In this document: piece after piece, positions 13,409 to 24,731 of the stretch
How positions within the stretch are numbered: the first letter of the stretch is position 1
How the letters are laid out: the number at the start of each line of letters is the position of its first letter
NCBI GenBank assembly: GCA_029891345.1
Contig: CM057009.1
Location: 210,050,709-210,114,708 of the forward strand
Direction of reading: 5' to 3'
Origin: Dryococelus australis
Lineage: Eukaryota; Arthropoda; Insecta; Phasmatodea; Phasmatidae
Length of the DNA stretch: 64,000 nucleotides
Made by a program: the position numbers and the translations under genes
Notes under the pieces: model-generated
Database searches by the model: none
Seen by the model: the letters and a program-made list of their open reading frames with translations, nothing else
What the model was told of the DNA's origin: nothing

Positions 13409-14449
13409 TGTAATGCCTCCGCTTTCCAACTCTACTCTGACAACTGAACCAAGTAAATTAATTAAAGTATTTCCAATACAAGGGAAGGGGAGAACGTACA
13501 TATTAGACTGGGGTGTAGCTTATGAAATCATTAACCAACCGGGGTTCATAAAAACAACACTTTATTAACATGTATATATATATATATGTGTGTGTAAATA
13601 GGAATGGTACAATACGTTACACTAATTACTAAATACACAAGATTCAATTAACACTTACGCATACGAGGCTCGGTGCCTTTAAGTAGGAATACAGGAATAA
13701 TCTCAAGTCCCTAGCCCTGCCAATAATATTTATTATTATTAAGGGGGGGATTGTCAGGGTCTCGAAGGACGACTTGGACCCTAACAGCTAGCACGGGCTA
13801 TACTCATAAATAACACAGGAGAAAAACTGGAAGCTCCTCCAAGCCTCGATGTCTTGATGATCCTGTTGTCAGCTCTGGCAACTAACGTAGTATTACTTCT
13901 GGTGTCGGTGTGTCTCTGGGGGGGGGGGGCAGCATTCCTGGTTTTATATACGCCGTGCCCTCAGTAGGTCAGTGTGATGTTTCGCAAGCACTCAAAATCC
14001 ATATTGCGTCGTACCTTAACATGTAATTTCGTGTATAGCTCTCCTCTGGCCGCTGCACTGCGCCCCCTCCCCCCTTGCTGTACAAACAGCCTACTCAGCT
14101 TTGGCAGTTGTGGAGAAAAATATCAATGAACAAGTTGGAGCCTTCCAAGGGTTGTAGAAACGATGCAGGCAGAGGAGCTTAGGTCAGGGGCGGATGACCA
14201 CGAATGGTGGCATTCGCTGTAATATATAAGAGCAGTATCGTAGGGGCAAGGCGTCGCTAGAGACATAATCGGAAAACAACAATGGAACTAATTATGTAAG
14301 AAAATTGATTAAGGCGAAATGATAGCAAGTGGCAAGGTAGGGAGAGATCAAAAGTTTTATACATTGAAACATAAATAAAGCACTATACAAAAGTTTTACA
14401 AGAGTAGTGTGGCCAAAATTATCTGTAATCTAACTGACCGTTTTGATCA
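13409..14449 (+). repeat. Right copy of ~1.04 kb direct repeat, LTR-like
   Basis: Near-identical partner of 5,607-6,659, same orientation, again starting TG and ending CA, with the same internal TATA-like box (about 14,221-14,230). The poly-C tract of the left copy is replaced by a mixed C/T stretch. The sequence just upstream has no clear polypurine tract. The 5-6 bases flanking the outer ends of the pair do not match, so the pair either lacks or has lost a target-site duplication. Confidence 0.65.
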
Positions 14450-16865
14450 ATAATGGTGGAAGGGTGGATGAAGAATCCTGTTGTAGTAGTGTTTGCAGAA
14501 CTTAAGTTAAAGATGTGCTCCAGTCATTACAAAAAAAAAACTGTTGTCTAGAAATATCTTATTTTATCGATAAAAAATATGTTTGTTTTCTTTCTTTTTT
14601 ATCATCATAGAACAACTATTAAATTGATATTAACCACATCAGTGTCCTTATAATATATTTTAAGAAGAAAATTTCAGTAAATGAAGTACATTGAAAGATT
14701 CACTTTAAATATATATAAAATTATAAATATAATATGTCTTACAACATGAGCATATATATTTGAGTATTTGTATAAGTAAAATAAATATTTGAATAATTAT
14801 TGCAAATATCAATATATCTTGAGTGTTCAATTTCTTTCGCATTTTTCTGTGTTGTTAAAAACAAAATAAATAAGGCCTTTTATTTATAAACGAAATTACT
14901 CTAAAAAAAATGCTATTATAAGGCAAGTGAAATCACTTTCGGGTACTCGTTTGCAAGTATTAGCCATAAGGCCACATCATATTTTCTTAATTTTGTAGGG
15001 TGCATGTTTGTATCGTCCAAATAAACAGTCATCTTAATTAAATGCCAATGTTAAGGAGATTTAGTTAAGCTGGTCTATGAAACAGTTCATGATAATGAAA
15101 TCTTTAAGCTCGGAGAACGTGGCATGCGAACAAAATTGTTAGATATTACTTGGTGCTGGAGAGAATCAAAATGCCATCTGCTATGCAGGCCAAGAAGCAA
15201 TACTCATGAATCAATAGTTAAAAGGCTGTGGCAAAAACACACCCAGGAAGGATGTAGGGAACATGATCCACTGCATCATAGAATAAATCTCCAACATGAG
15301 CACCGCTACAAGATATATCAAAGAAAATAAAATAATTTGTCTCGGTACACACAAAAATAAATGGTTGTAATAATGGGTGTAAATGGTTTCAGCTCATTAC
15401 ATGCATACTTCTTGCAGTTGGATATTCATTATGCCAATAGTTTGGTTAATTTACCTGATACGTGATTTACAAAATATCTAGTTATCCTTCATGGTTTTTG
15501 AATCGCTACATATAAACTATTTAAATGTGTATAGTCTCACTAAAAATTCATTTTTATTATGCAAATATGCATATTTTACTCTTGATAATGATGAAGTGAG
15601 TACTCAGCTCTCCCGATGTAAGCCTAACGTATCATGATCGATACAATTTTTTAAAGCTTCTCAAAAAATTGGTTAGGTGAATTACCAATCAAAAGGTTAG
15701 CCTGTACAGATAACAATTAAAAATGGTGTTCTTGGGAAGCTTGGGAGAATTTGTTAGCCATTCACAAAATAGTTTTCCTAGAATAATTATAAAGATTAAA
15801 ATGACTTTGGTTATGATAGGGAATGTTAGGAGATACATCGACTTGCATTATGATAATTCGATATTGTGTATCTGATTTCGGCAGCTAGTTGTCTTGGCCA
15901 GAGAACATGAATTGAGTTGGTGAATGCATAATGCATAATTATGTAGGTGTGTATGATGTTTGTTGAATAGTGTATACTTAGCATGAGTGTTATTACAATA
16001 TATTAAATTAGCATGTCATTAACTTAATGATAGATAAAAAGCACAACAATTTAAGAAAATAATTTAATATTTAATGTTTAAGATTAGTAGGTTTAAACAA
16101 ACGTCGCAAATTGTAATTCATATACGCATATTTACCTTGTTGGGAATTGAAACAAAGAATATGCTAGTATAACTGTAAATGGCTACGTTTAGTTTGAAAT
16201 AGTGACTAAATCTGTATGTAAGATCCAATTTTGTCGATTTTCAAAGTACTTAAATATTGATACTTTTAAACAACACGTAAGCTTGTTGTGAGATTAAACA
16301 AGGTTAACTTGTTGTTCAGATAATATCTAAGTAACCTGGAAGGATCGAACCAACAGTAAAAAAGAGTGGATCTTAAAAAACATTCATTGATTAAGGATTT
16401 TTTTAATGAAATAACAAGTTTGTTATTGCTATGTGTAGTATGTGATAACACAATTTGAATGAGACGAGTGTTTTATTTTTATCTCAATTTTGTTTTTATG
16501 ATGTTATAAAGTTAATTAGGAAAAGGGAATCTTGGAAAGCTTTTTACTTTTTTGTATATAATTAAACTTTAAATTAAATATGTGCAATAAAGTGGATTGG
16601 AAGACGGATTATAGAGATTTGTTCATTTGTGTTGTATAATATTTTGAATTACTTTTTTAATTATTTGGCGTTGCTTGTAAAGTTTGATGTCAGGGGTTTC
16701 GCAAGTGGGTGGTATGTTGTTAGTATTATAGTTTGAAATGGTTTCATAATATGATCGTATCTGTTTTTGTATGCTTTGCTCATTTAAGTTGTATGATAAA
16801 TTGATCTAGTTTTCAAGAATTTAGTTTTGCTTCTAAAGTTTGATTATACGGGTTTTGCGACTACC
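14450..16865. other. AT-rich gene-free stretch
   Basis: Very AT-rich sequence without coding-like ORFs, RNA genes or clear repeats. Nothing could be assigned. Confidence 0.55.
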
Positions 16866-16895
16866 TGGTATTGTATGGGCAAATGAGTTGCGTGA

Positions 16896-17030
16896 TTGTG
16901 TGTGTGTTTGTGTGTGAGAATGTGTATTATACTGGGTGTGTTTATATGTGCGAGTGTGTGTTATACTGTGTGTGTTTGTGTGGGAGTGTGTGTTATACTG
17001 TGTGTGTTTGTGTGCATATGTGTGGTATAT
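16896..17030. repeat. TG-rich imperfect microsatellite
   Basis: TG runs alternate with short 'gagtgtgtgttatactg' units, giving a minisatellite appearance. The open frames here are low-complexity artefacts. Confidence 0.85.
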
Positions 17031-17471
17031 AATGTATTTCAACAAACACGAAAAATACAGGCCGGAATCGGGCTGGTAAAATAATAGCCGATAAACTGCG
17101 GCCAGATGATGTTGGCCCGCTGTCTTACGCCGGAAGCAGAAATATGTACTGGTGGCTGTTAGCCGACAGTGTCAAAAATGCACCACACCGCAAACGTCAA
17201 GATACAAAATGTATTCCTGCCCAACATACACAAAAAGTACGGGCCGGAATCGGACCGGTAAAAGATAGCCGACAAACTCCGGCCAGATGATGACGGCCCG
17301 CTGTCTTGTGCCGAAAGCGGCCCGATGGAAATATGGACTGGCAGCTGACTGTTTGCCGAGAGTGTCAAAAATACACCACACCGCTAACTGGAAGATATAA
17401 AATGTATTCCAGCCCAACATAGACGAAAAGTACGGGCCAGAATCGGGCCGGTAAAAGCTAGCCGACAAGTT
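17031..17471 (+). repeat. Tandem repeat, ~177-193 bp unit, about 2.3 copies
   Basis: Three copies of the anchor 'aatgtattyc...aagtacgggccggaatcgg' start at about 17,031, 17,208 and 17,401. The unit is markedly more GC- and CpG-rich than its surroundings. Related words (tcgggcc, gccgaca) recur at about 18,280-18,300 and 18,470-18,515, so the array was probably larger or is dispersed. Confidence 0.85.
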
Positions 17472-18647
17472 TTGGAATCTGCAGCTGCTGTGTGGTGGCA
17501 AGAAGCTGGGACTGCGGGGGCTGGATGGCGATTAGATGCCGGACCTGCGACGGCAGGATGTCGTTACGATGGCGGCCATGCAGCGGCATGATGTCCAGAA
17601 ATAAGCAGTATATGCACAAAAAACCTTATCTTTTCAATTAAATAATTTAGCATTTGTTATTTCCTCTTTACATATATAGTCCTTTCATTTACTTCTCAAC
17701 ACACGATATGATATGAAAGTCTTTTGCTTGCTGAGCGTGGGATTCGAACATAAGATCCTTGAGTTGATAGTCCAGCATGCTAACCTATACACCATGGGGT
17801 AAGTTGCTGATTATCTCCAGTAATTTAAAATTTATCATGACACAAATTATTACAAAAGACTATATATTCCATGACAATATAACAAATAATTTTAAACCAC
17901 TGATTATTTGAAGACTGTTTCTTCGTTTATTCAAAGACTTACAAACAAAATAGTTTTTGTTAGTTTTTAATATATCTGTCAGATGGTTGTACAAATGAAA
18001 TAATTTCAAAGTAAAAAATGCCATGACTACCACGTGACACATATATAAATATGAAAAACACATGCTAACAGTTAATACATAGTCTCAAAAAAGACATTAT
18101 GCCATTAACAGCTAGCTAACATCCCGCTATTCAGAAAACACGTTCCAAAAGTTTGTCAGCAAAAAGACATCATATTTATATCCTTGTTGTGATAAGGAGC
18201 TATGTCTCGAAAACGTTAGCAGGCTGGAATAAATAATATGATGGCCAGCTTACCGAAAAAAACAAAGATGCTGTATCAGAATCGGGCCAGGATATTATTT
18301 TTGCTATTGGTGACATGTTGGCTGTGAGATATCAAGCCGACATAATTGAGGCTATATCCATCTGTCATCCAAAAAAATACAGTATGCCATTGTCTTTCTT
18401 CTAACCGCAAACATACTTTCTCGAAAAAGACGTCATGGCGTTGTCTTCTAGCATTGAAACAACTGTTGCCGACAATACAGGTATCGGGCCGACAATTTGC
18501 CGACACTTTGCCGACAGGTTGTGTTTGCTGGGATGTTTGAGTATGTGTGTGTGTGCATGGTTGTGTGTGTTGGTGTGTGTATATGAGTGGGAGTGTGTGT
18601 GTCTGTTTGATGTTAATGATTTAAGACATTTCCCCACTAAGCAACTA
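17472..18647. other. Gene-free stretch with scattered satellite fragments
   Basis: No coding sequence was recognised. It holds a possible tRNA-derived segment at 17,730-17,800 and degraded pieces of the neighbouring CpG-rich repeat near 18,130-18,515, followed by a TG-rich tract at about 18,545-18,603. Confidence 0.45.
17730..17800 (-). repeat. tRNA-like promoter boxes, possible SINE head
   Basis: On the minus strand the segment has an A-box-like word (tataggttagcatgc) followed about 35 bases later by a B-box-like word (tgttcgaatccc), the spacing of a tRNA gene. The anticodon stem and acceptor stem do not pair properly when folded by eye, so a functional tRNA is unlikely. A tRNA-derived SINE or tRNA pseudogene fits better. 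Confidence 0.35.
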
Positions 18648-18739
18648 GGTAAGTGTGCACTTGGTAGATGTGCACTTGGTAAGTATGCACTTTGTAAGTG
18701 TGCAATTTGTAAGTGTGCCTTTAGTAAGTATGCACTTGT
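18648..18739 (+). repeat. 15-bp tandem repeat, about 6 copies
   Basis: The unit 'ggtaagtgtgcactt' and close variants is repeated head to tail. Being a multiple of three it gives a repetitive open frame (KCALG-like), but nothing suggests this is translated. Confidence 0.9.
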
Positions 18740-19917
18740 TTAGTTTATGCCTAACTATGCTTACAAAAGGGTTTTATGTGTGTTTGACCCTGTGGTGTTG
18801 TTTGTTGTCGAGAATGATATGTAAGTAGTGAATTTGATGACTATAACTTCAGCTGTTCGAAAATGATGATGAAGTGTGCTTATAAAAGGTCATAAGGCAT
18901 AATTAACCTTGCCAGGAAGGACTTAGGGCCTAAATGACCTTGCATTGTGGTGGATGTCGGGTATGATGCCTATGATATGAATTTGATGACTATCTTCAAT
19001 GGTTCCGAAATTATGACTACCTATTCTTATAAAAGAATATAACACATATTTTACCTTCCCAGAAAGGGCGTAAGGCATTAATGATGTGTGGTAATGTAAG
19101 CGATGCATTGTATTTAGTGCTCGGAGTGTTAAAATAATTAATTAATTTAAAAATAAAAAAGACCTGTCCTATGTTTACTAAATTCAATATGGCGATGGGT
19201 ATGTTTACAAAATCATATTCTCTGATGACATATTCTTATTTGTCTAAGACATATGATTGTTTAGACACATCACTCGACATGTTTGTTTGCAATAGTTAAG
19301 TAAATATATTTTTAATTTTAACACACTTCTTCTTTAAAAAAAAACGTTATGCTTTGAATATCTGGCTGTTTTGATCACTTAAACAAATTCTTCTTGAAAA
19401 TATGAGTTCGTAAAGTGTTTGCTTCATACATTTATGTCTTAATATTTAAGTGTTAAATAAAAAATAAATTAATACATAATTTTTCTTATTAAATTATGGT
19501 TTAACTAATTAATGTTTGTGACATAATTTACTACAAATCAATTTTGAATGCACTAGATCATATATATGTGTGTGTCTTTTTTTATACAGCATTCAAATTT
19601 TCAATGTCACTTATGTTTACCAAACTAAGGGTCTGCAGTTCAAACCCACCATGTACCAAAGTTTTTATACTGTACTAAAGTATTACATATAGCATGTAGA
19701 ACATTGTCTTAGCTTCCAGACGATACAAGTGCTCCTACCAATAGATGACAACATTAAAGTACAGTGTTTCTGGCAGGCGAGCGACTCGCATGCTGCCTAG
19801 CATCCGATGCGAGAACTCGAACAGTATTCGAATAATCGAACTGGCTCGCCATATATCAACCAAGTTCAGAACTAGGCTGCTGGCCGATGATGACAGCATC
19901 GCTTCCTACCAAGAAAG
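18740..19917. other. AT-rich gene-free stretch
   Basis: No coding or RNA gene recognised. A B-box-like word (gcagttcaaaccc) near 19,635 lacks a convincing A box and is not called. Confidence 0.5.
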
Positions 19918-20440
19918 CCTATAACTGAAAACAGCATATCTCACAGGGAAATGAATTTTTGGAAGAGGGTGTGGAGCCGGATGAATGGGTGTAGAGGGGT
20001 GTTAGTGTACCAGGCATATGGCGTAAATAGCCGGAGGAGAAGAGCTCGAAAGTCTACAGTCTTACATCAGGGACCCAATTTAATCCAAAACTAATCACAG
20101 CATACCTCATTGTGAAGGAGGTAGGTGAGGGGACGGGTTGTGGTCGGGGGTTTATAATGGAGGGGAGAGGGGTGATAGTGAATAAGGCATCAGTGGTAGA
20201 TAGCCAGAGTAGAGGAAGTTGGAGAGCCTACAGTCTCGCAGAAGGGAGCGAATTAATTCGAAAACTAATCACAGCGTAGCTCATTGTGCAGGAGGAAGGA
20301 GCGGGGAAGGGGTGGGGTGGTGGTTTGTGAAGGGGAGGAGATGGGTTATAGTGGATCAGGCATAAGGACTAGATAACCATAGGAGGAGGGAACAGAGGGT
20401 CTCTCGCCTCGCAGCAGGTTCCCAATTTAATCTGGACAGA
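19918..20440 (+). repeat. Tandem repeat, ~170-180 bp unit, about 3 diverged copies
   Basis: Anchors such as 'aaaactaatcacagc...ctcattgtg' recur near 20,087 and 20,262, with a more diverged copy near 19,930. Each is followed by G-rich sequence (ggaggggagagggg) and 'tacagtct...cccaatttaatc'. It is satellite-like with no coding signal. Confidence 0.8.
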
Positions 20441-20685
20441 GGATCTGTAGGCTACCCTCTGGGACTCAAATTAATCCAACATAGTGTCTCGATTTTTCAT
20501 GCTCTATCATTTCATCTTGTATATTCATGTTCTATTATTCAATGGGATTTCTCTGAGTGCTTCCATTTTCTTTCATTTTATAATTATTTCTTTCCTTTCT
20601 CTCTCTCTTTCTTTCCCTTCTCTCTTTCATTATTTCCATTCTCTCTTTCTTTCGCTTTATCTTTTGTCACCTTCTTCGCCTGCCA

Positions 20686-20910
20686 TATACGTAGTTCGGT
20701 GGCCGCCCGCCAGGGGTTCTGATGTGTCTGCCAACATCTTTGGTTCCTTCATCGCCTGTCAGGGGCACTGGTGGGTCCGCCATCTTATTTGCAGTAGTTC
20801 GTTCGTTCATCACCTGCCAGGGAGTGCTGGTGTGCCTGCCACCATGTTGTTCTTTCCTTCATCGCCTACTAGGAGGTGCTGGTGTGCATCTGCCATCTTG
20901 TTTACAGTAT
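20686..20910 (+). repeat. ~60-bp tandem repeat, about 4 copies
   Basis: Repeats of the pattern 'gcctgycaggg.gctggtgtgyctgccaycttgtt...ttccttcatc' are laid head to tail. They yield an open frame of about 160 codons (20,484-20,966), which I read as a repeat artefact rather than a gene. Confidence 0.8.
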
Positions 20911-22579
20911 GGATCGAAACCGCCGGACCTGGTGGTCACCAGACCAATGCCTTAGACCAGCCATAGACCGGAACACGTGCTGCAGTAAGGCGTTTAAAAT
21001 AAGTGATAGGCTTGTGTGTGCATGTATGCATGCGGTAGGATGAAAGAATATATATATTTCTTTTTATAAGTCTTTTTTACTATCAGTGAAAATAAGACTT
21101 ACACATATTTTAAACCTTGTTTAGCTGCCATCTTGTTTCTGTCCACCACTTTGTTCTTCGCACTTCATGCTCATTCATTCCATCTTGATTTTTCCTGCTC
21201 TATCACTCATTTTTTCCTGCTCTATAAGTATGCAATAAATATTTTTGTTATATTCATAGCATTGCAGTTAGTACATAAGTTAACATTGCAGTTAGCATCG
21301 CATACTCATCAGTTAGCACTGTATGCACTACAGTTAGCTACACATTCACCGCAATTATCACCGCAGTTAGCACCACCCACAAAACAAGACATGTTTGCCT
21401 TTTACTTTGGCGATCACAAGAATAATTAGATTATTTTGTCACAACCATCGATTAGGACCTTGGACAAAAAACACAATGATTAGAAGCAGCAATAAGAATA
21501 ATGAAAACAGCTGAAAGTGGGAGAGATGGAAGAATCTAAGATAAAGAGGCGGAAAAGAAAACAAGTAGATAGACAGATAGATAGTGTAGGTAAGAAAAAT
21601 CTGCCTCTAGTGTTACAAAGAATCTAGATGTTACAAATATAACATATTTCACCCCCACAAGCCCCATAAATTATAAGGGCTGGGACCCCCGGAATTGGTG
21701 CTAATCCCTGGTCATAGGCCCAAACAGAAGTTGCATTCCCAAATAATTGTGCAGCAATGCACAAGCGAAATTGTCGCAGTGTAATATCGGTTGCAACACT
21801 CTATAGTTAAAATTGCTGGTGGTGGTGGTGGTGGCACAATCTCGATCTCGCGATGATAACTGTAGCAGTATGTCAGGACCTTATATATGAATGTGTGCTG
21901 TAAAAAAAAAAAAGTACTAATTTTCACCAAAAGCAAAATGAGAATTTTATAGCTAGTGGAAGTGGTGGAGGTGAAATTACTTCTGTTTTTGACACCTCCG
22001 AGGTGAGGAACTACCCTTGCATCCCGGCCTCATTATCCCAACACGGAGGGAAAGAGATTAATTTGAACATGCCAACCTTCCCCCCTCCCCGGGTCGCTCA
22101 TGGCTTCAATCAGCACTATATTTATCATCACTTATAAAATTTGCAATTACTATTTATCTCAATCATCCTCATCATTAGTAGTAGCAACATCAATCAAAAA
22201 TTTACATACAACACCATATGCTTATATTGAATAGAAATACTAATACTATTATTTTATTTTCTTATCTTCCTTCTTTTCTTCTCTTCTTCTCTTCTTTTCT
22301 TCTCTTATTTTCTTCTATTCTCCTATTTTTCTTTTCTACTTCCCTTCTTTTGCTCTGTTATTTTCTTCTTCTCTTCCTAATTTCTAGCCAATATGGCCAT
22401 ATGATATTTTATGAAATGGTGTTTAATTCTTATATTCGTATGGCACAGTTAAAATCCCACCATCTAATAATTGCCGTTTTTCACCCTGCCATGCGAGCAC
22501 GACTTTATTCATGCACTTCATGGTGGTGTGATCTTATATTGTTCATGGTTACATGCACTACTTGCTGCAGCTCCAAAAC
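20911..22579. other. Gene-free stretch left of the Polinton polymerase
   Basis: AT-rich with pyrimidine tracts (about 22,250-22,380). No coding motifs are visible. If the Polinton extended this way past the polymerase C-terminus, its genes are no longer recognisable. Confidence 0.45.
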
Positions 22580-24370
22580 TCATTTATAATCTTCAACTGT
22601 TATTTTATTCTTAAAACTTGCCTTCTGGATGCCCTTTGCTTTCTTGAGCACATTACTCTCACATACATAGCTATACATTTTGGCATGCAGCCCTAGGAAC
22701 TCACTCATCAGTTCCCTGCCACACTCATCTTTAAATTTCCCTACCAATTTCCTGTTGCGGGGGAATAGCAGAGATGTTTTTGGTGGTAAGGGGGTAGGAG
22801 CTGGAATCCATCCCATGCACGAATGTAGGGTCTTCATAGTAATCCTGTGTTCGATTTCCTAAGTTAACGTGTCGGTATCTGTATATATTAAATTTGTGTT
22901 TTCTTCATACTTCTTTCTCATGATGTCATGATGGAACATGTATATTTGTACATTAAAATTTTTGGAGAGGTCAAACACTGAAAAGCTGGCGTAAATGGGT
23001 TTGTGAAACACTATAGACTCTTCCCATTTTCACTAGGGATATGTTTTCAGTATAAATTGTTCTGCATTTGAAGGTGGGCTATGAAATTAATTTTTTCAAT
23101 CTTCTCTCATTACACACTAATTTCATAACTTGCCAGTTCCTTTTATTTTCCATTAATTTTCCAAAAGTGGCATTGTTCATGAGTTAAAAAAAGTATTTCT
23201 CAAAATCATTGCCAGCTGCCTGCCCTTTTCTGTGTTGAGGTCGATGTATGGTTTGGCCCATGCCTCTTGCTCAAACTGCAGTACAGAATGGATTTTCGTA
23301 ACTTTAAGTCTTCGAGTTGATGTAATGTAATGGGCAAGAACAGCAAGTCTTTGTGAGAGTCGTAGAGTTCTGCGGGATACTCTACATCTACCTCCAGCAC
23401 ATAGCCGAATAGGTAATCGTCTGGCACCATCGTGATGTCGATGGTGGTGCTCACCCACTGGAAGTCATGTATGGGGAGGGGCAGAGACATTACCCACCCA
23501 TACAAGATGTTTGCATGTATGTACTGGAGGTAGATGGGTGGTTTGCTAACATTGTATGTGGATGGGATGTACTTGTTTTTGGCTTTTGCATGGTGCTTCA
23601 CACATTGGACCACTCCATGTCTTATAAAGTCTTTAATGAATAAGTAATTTTCATAATCTGTTAAGAGTTCCAGCTCGACATTGGTGTGCTTCAACATTGC
23701 ATCGAAAGAGAAGCCCGATTTGCTCACATAAGGGACAAAGTCCAGACCATAGGTTTCCAGCCACCATTTTCTAAGGTTTTCAAACACACATGAAAAAAGC
23801 AACACATAATATTTCAAATAAATATTAGAATAATGCCCCAGTTTCTTCCAGTTGAATTTTCGCCAGACTTTAAGAGCATGATTGTAATCATCTTAACTTA
23901 TGGAAGTGTCCATCAATCTATTGTAAAATTTGTTGCTGGGGAGCAGCTGCTTATCTTCCAGTTTCTGCAGGGAGTCTATGTAGTTGCAGGGGAATACAAC
24001 CTTTCTCCCTACTAATTCCAACTCGTCTGAGCTAAATAATTTTGCTGTATTTTTCAGCTGGTCTCTCGGCAGGTTTTCAGAAAGGGTGGCAAGGCTGGCT
24101 GACATGAAGCGGAAGATATCTATAAATTGTAGTGTGAATATCTCCCCCAGCGATTTCGAGATAGTTATTAATTTACCCTCTGCATGCGGAATGATGAATA
24201 TATTCTCTTCATCATAGTCCAGATGATTTATTATAAATTTCTCATCTATGTCAGGGTATGGAATAACATGGGCAACCTTTTCGGGCTGCGGTGGCGTCTG
24301 TTACAGTTATTGCAGGAGGCCCCAATGTAGTTTCCGATGAAGTGGTCGTGGTCCAAAATCTTCAAGTTTG
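22580..24370 (-). pseudogene. Polinton/Maverick protein-primed type-B DNA polymerase (pPolB), decayed
   Basis: Read on the minus strand from about 24,370 down, the segment spells the conserved blocks of Polinton pPolB in the right order. These are: DHDHFIGNYIGASCNNCN (about 24,302-24,350); a region ending IDIFRFMSASLATL; NYIDSLQKLEDKQLLP (about 23,940-23,985); the NILYGW...LP block followed by EVDVEYPAELYDSHKD (about 23,350-23,510); TKIHSVLQFEQEAW..PYIDLNT (about 23,235-23,300); MNNATFGKLMEN (about 23,135-23,170); the catalytic YTDTDT (22,869-22,886); and a C-terminal GKFKDE...KAKGIQK block (22,600-22,760). The family replicates linear mobile DNA with a protein-primed B-family polymerase. Frameshifts separate the blocks, so it is not functional. 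The N-terminal part is separated from the rest by the LTR insertion at 24,380. Confidence 0.9.
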
Positions 24371-24379
24371 ATTAACAAG

Positions 24380-24711
24380 TGTACTTTCAGTGTAATAAGT
24401 TCTGCTTTAATGAGGCTTGCCTCCCATAATCAGAGAGAAATCAGTGCTAGTATCGGCATGTGAAGTGGCCGAAAACTTCGTCCCTTAGAAAAGGGTCTGA
24501 TATAACAATAAGCATAATTTAATTGGTCGTTAAATTAAACTCTCTTTCAAACTGACAGCATATCCGGAGATCACCGCAGGCTGTCGGACCCCCATCATCA
24601 TCGTTCACTCTACCGAACGTGGCTCCGGGCAACATCTTCAGTTCCTGCCATACACCTGCTACCAGGCGGGGCACGAACACTACACATCAACTCTGAGGAC
24701 GCAGCACGTCA
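24380..24711 (+). repeat. 5' LTR of an LTR retrotransposon
   Basis: About 330 bases repeated in the same orientation at 29,116-29,453 (shared blocks: gtacttt.agtgtaat, ttaattggtc.ttaaattaaa, and cacctgctaccaggc.gggcacgaac). It starts TG and ends CA. Two bases after its end comes a primer-binding site, which fixes this as the 5' LTR of a plus-strand element. Confidence 0.8.
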
Positions 24712-24713
24712 AA

Positions 24714-24731
24714 TGGCGCCCAACATGGGGC
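24714..24731 (+). promoter_or_regulatory. tRNA primer-binding site
   Basis: The 18-base word tggcgcccaacatggggc lies 2 bases past the LTR end. A site starting TGGCGCCC and following an LTR by 2 bases is the usual place and form of a retroelement minus-strand primer-binding site. Confidence 0.8.

Noticed and set aside
17730-17800. Functional tRNA gene on the minus strand
   Set aside because: A- and B-box-like words are present but the anticodon and acceptor stems do not pair; kept only as a possible SINE head.
19600-19670. Second tRNA-like segment
   Set aside because: Only a B-box-like word is present, with no A box at the right distance and no stem pairing.
17031-20910. CRISPR-like array
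   Set aside because: The repeats are contiguous tandem units without spacers of uniform length, in a eukaryotic context with no cas genes.
20484-20966. 160-codon plus-strand ORF
   Set aside because: Built from pyrimidine-rich low-complexity DNA and a 60-bp tandem repeat that stays in frame by chance.
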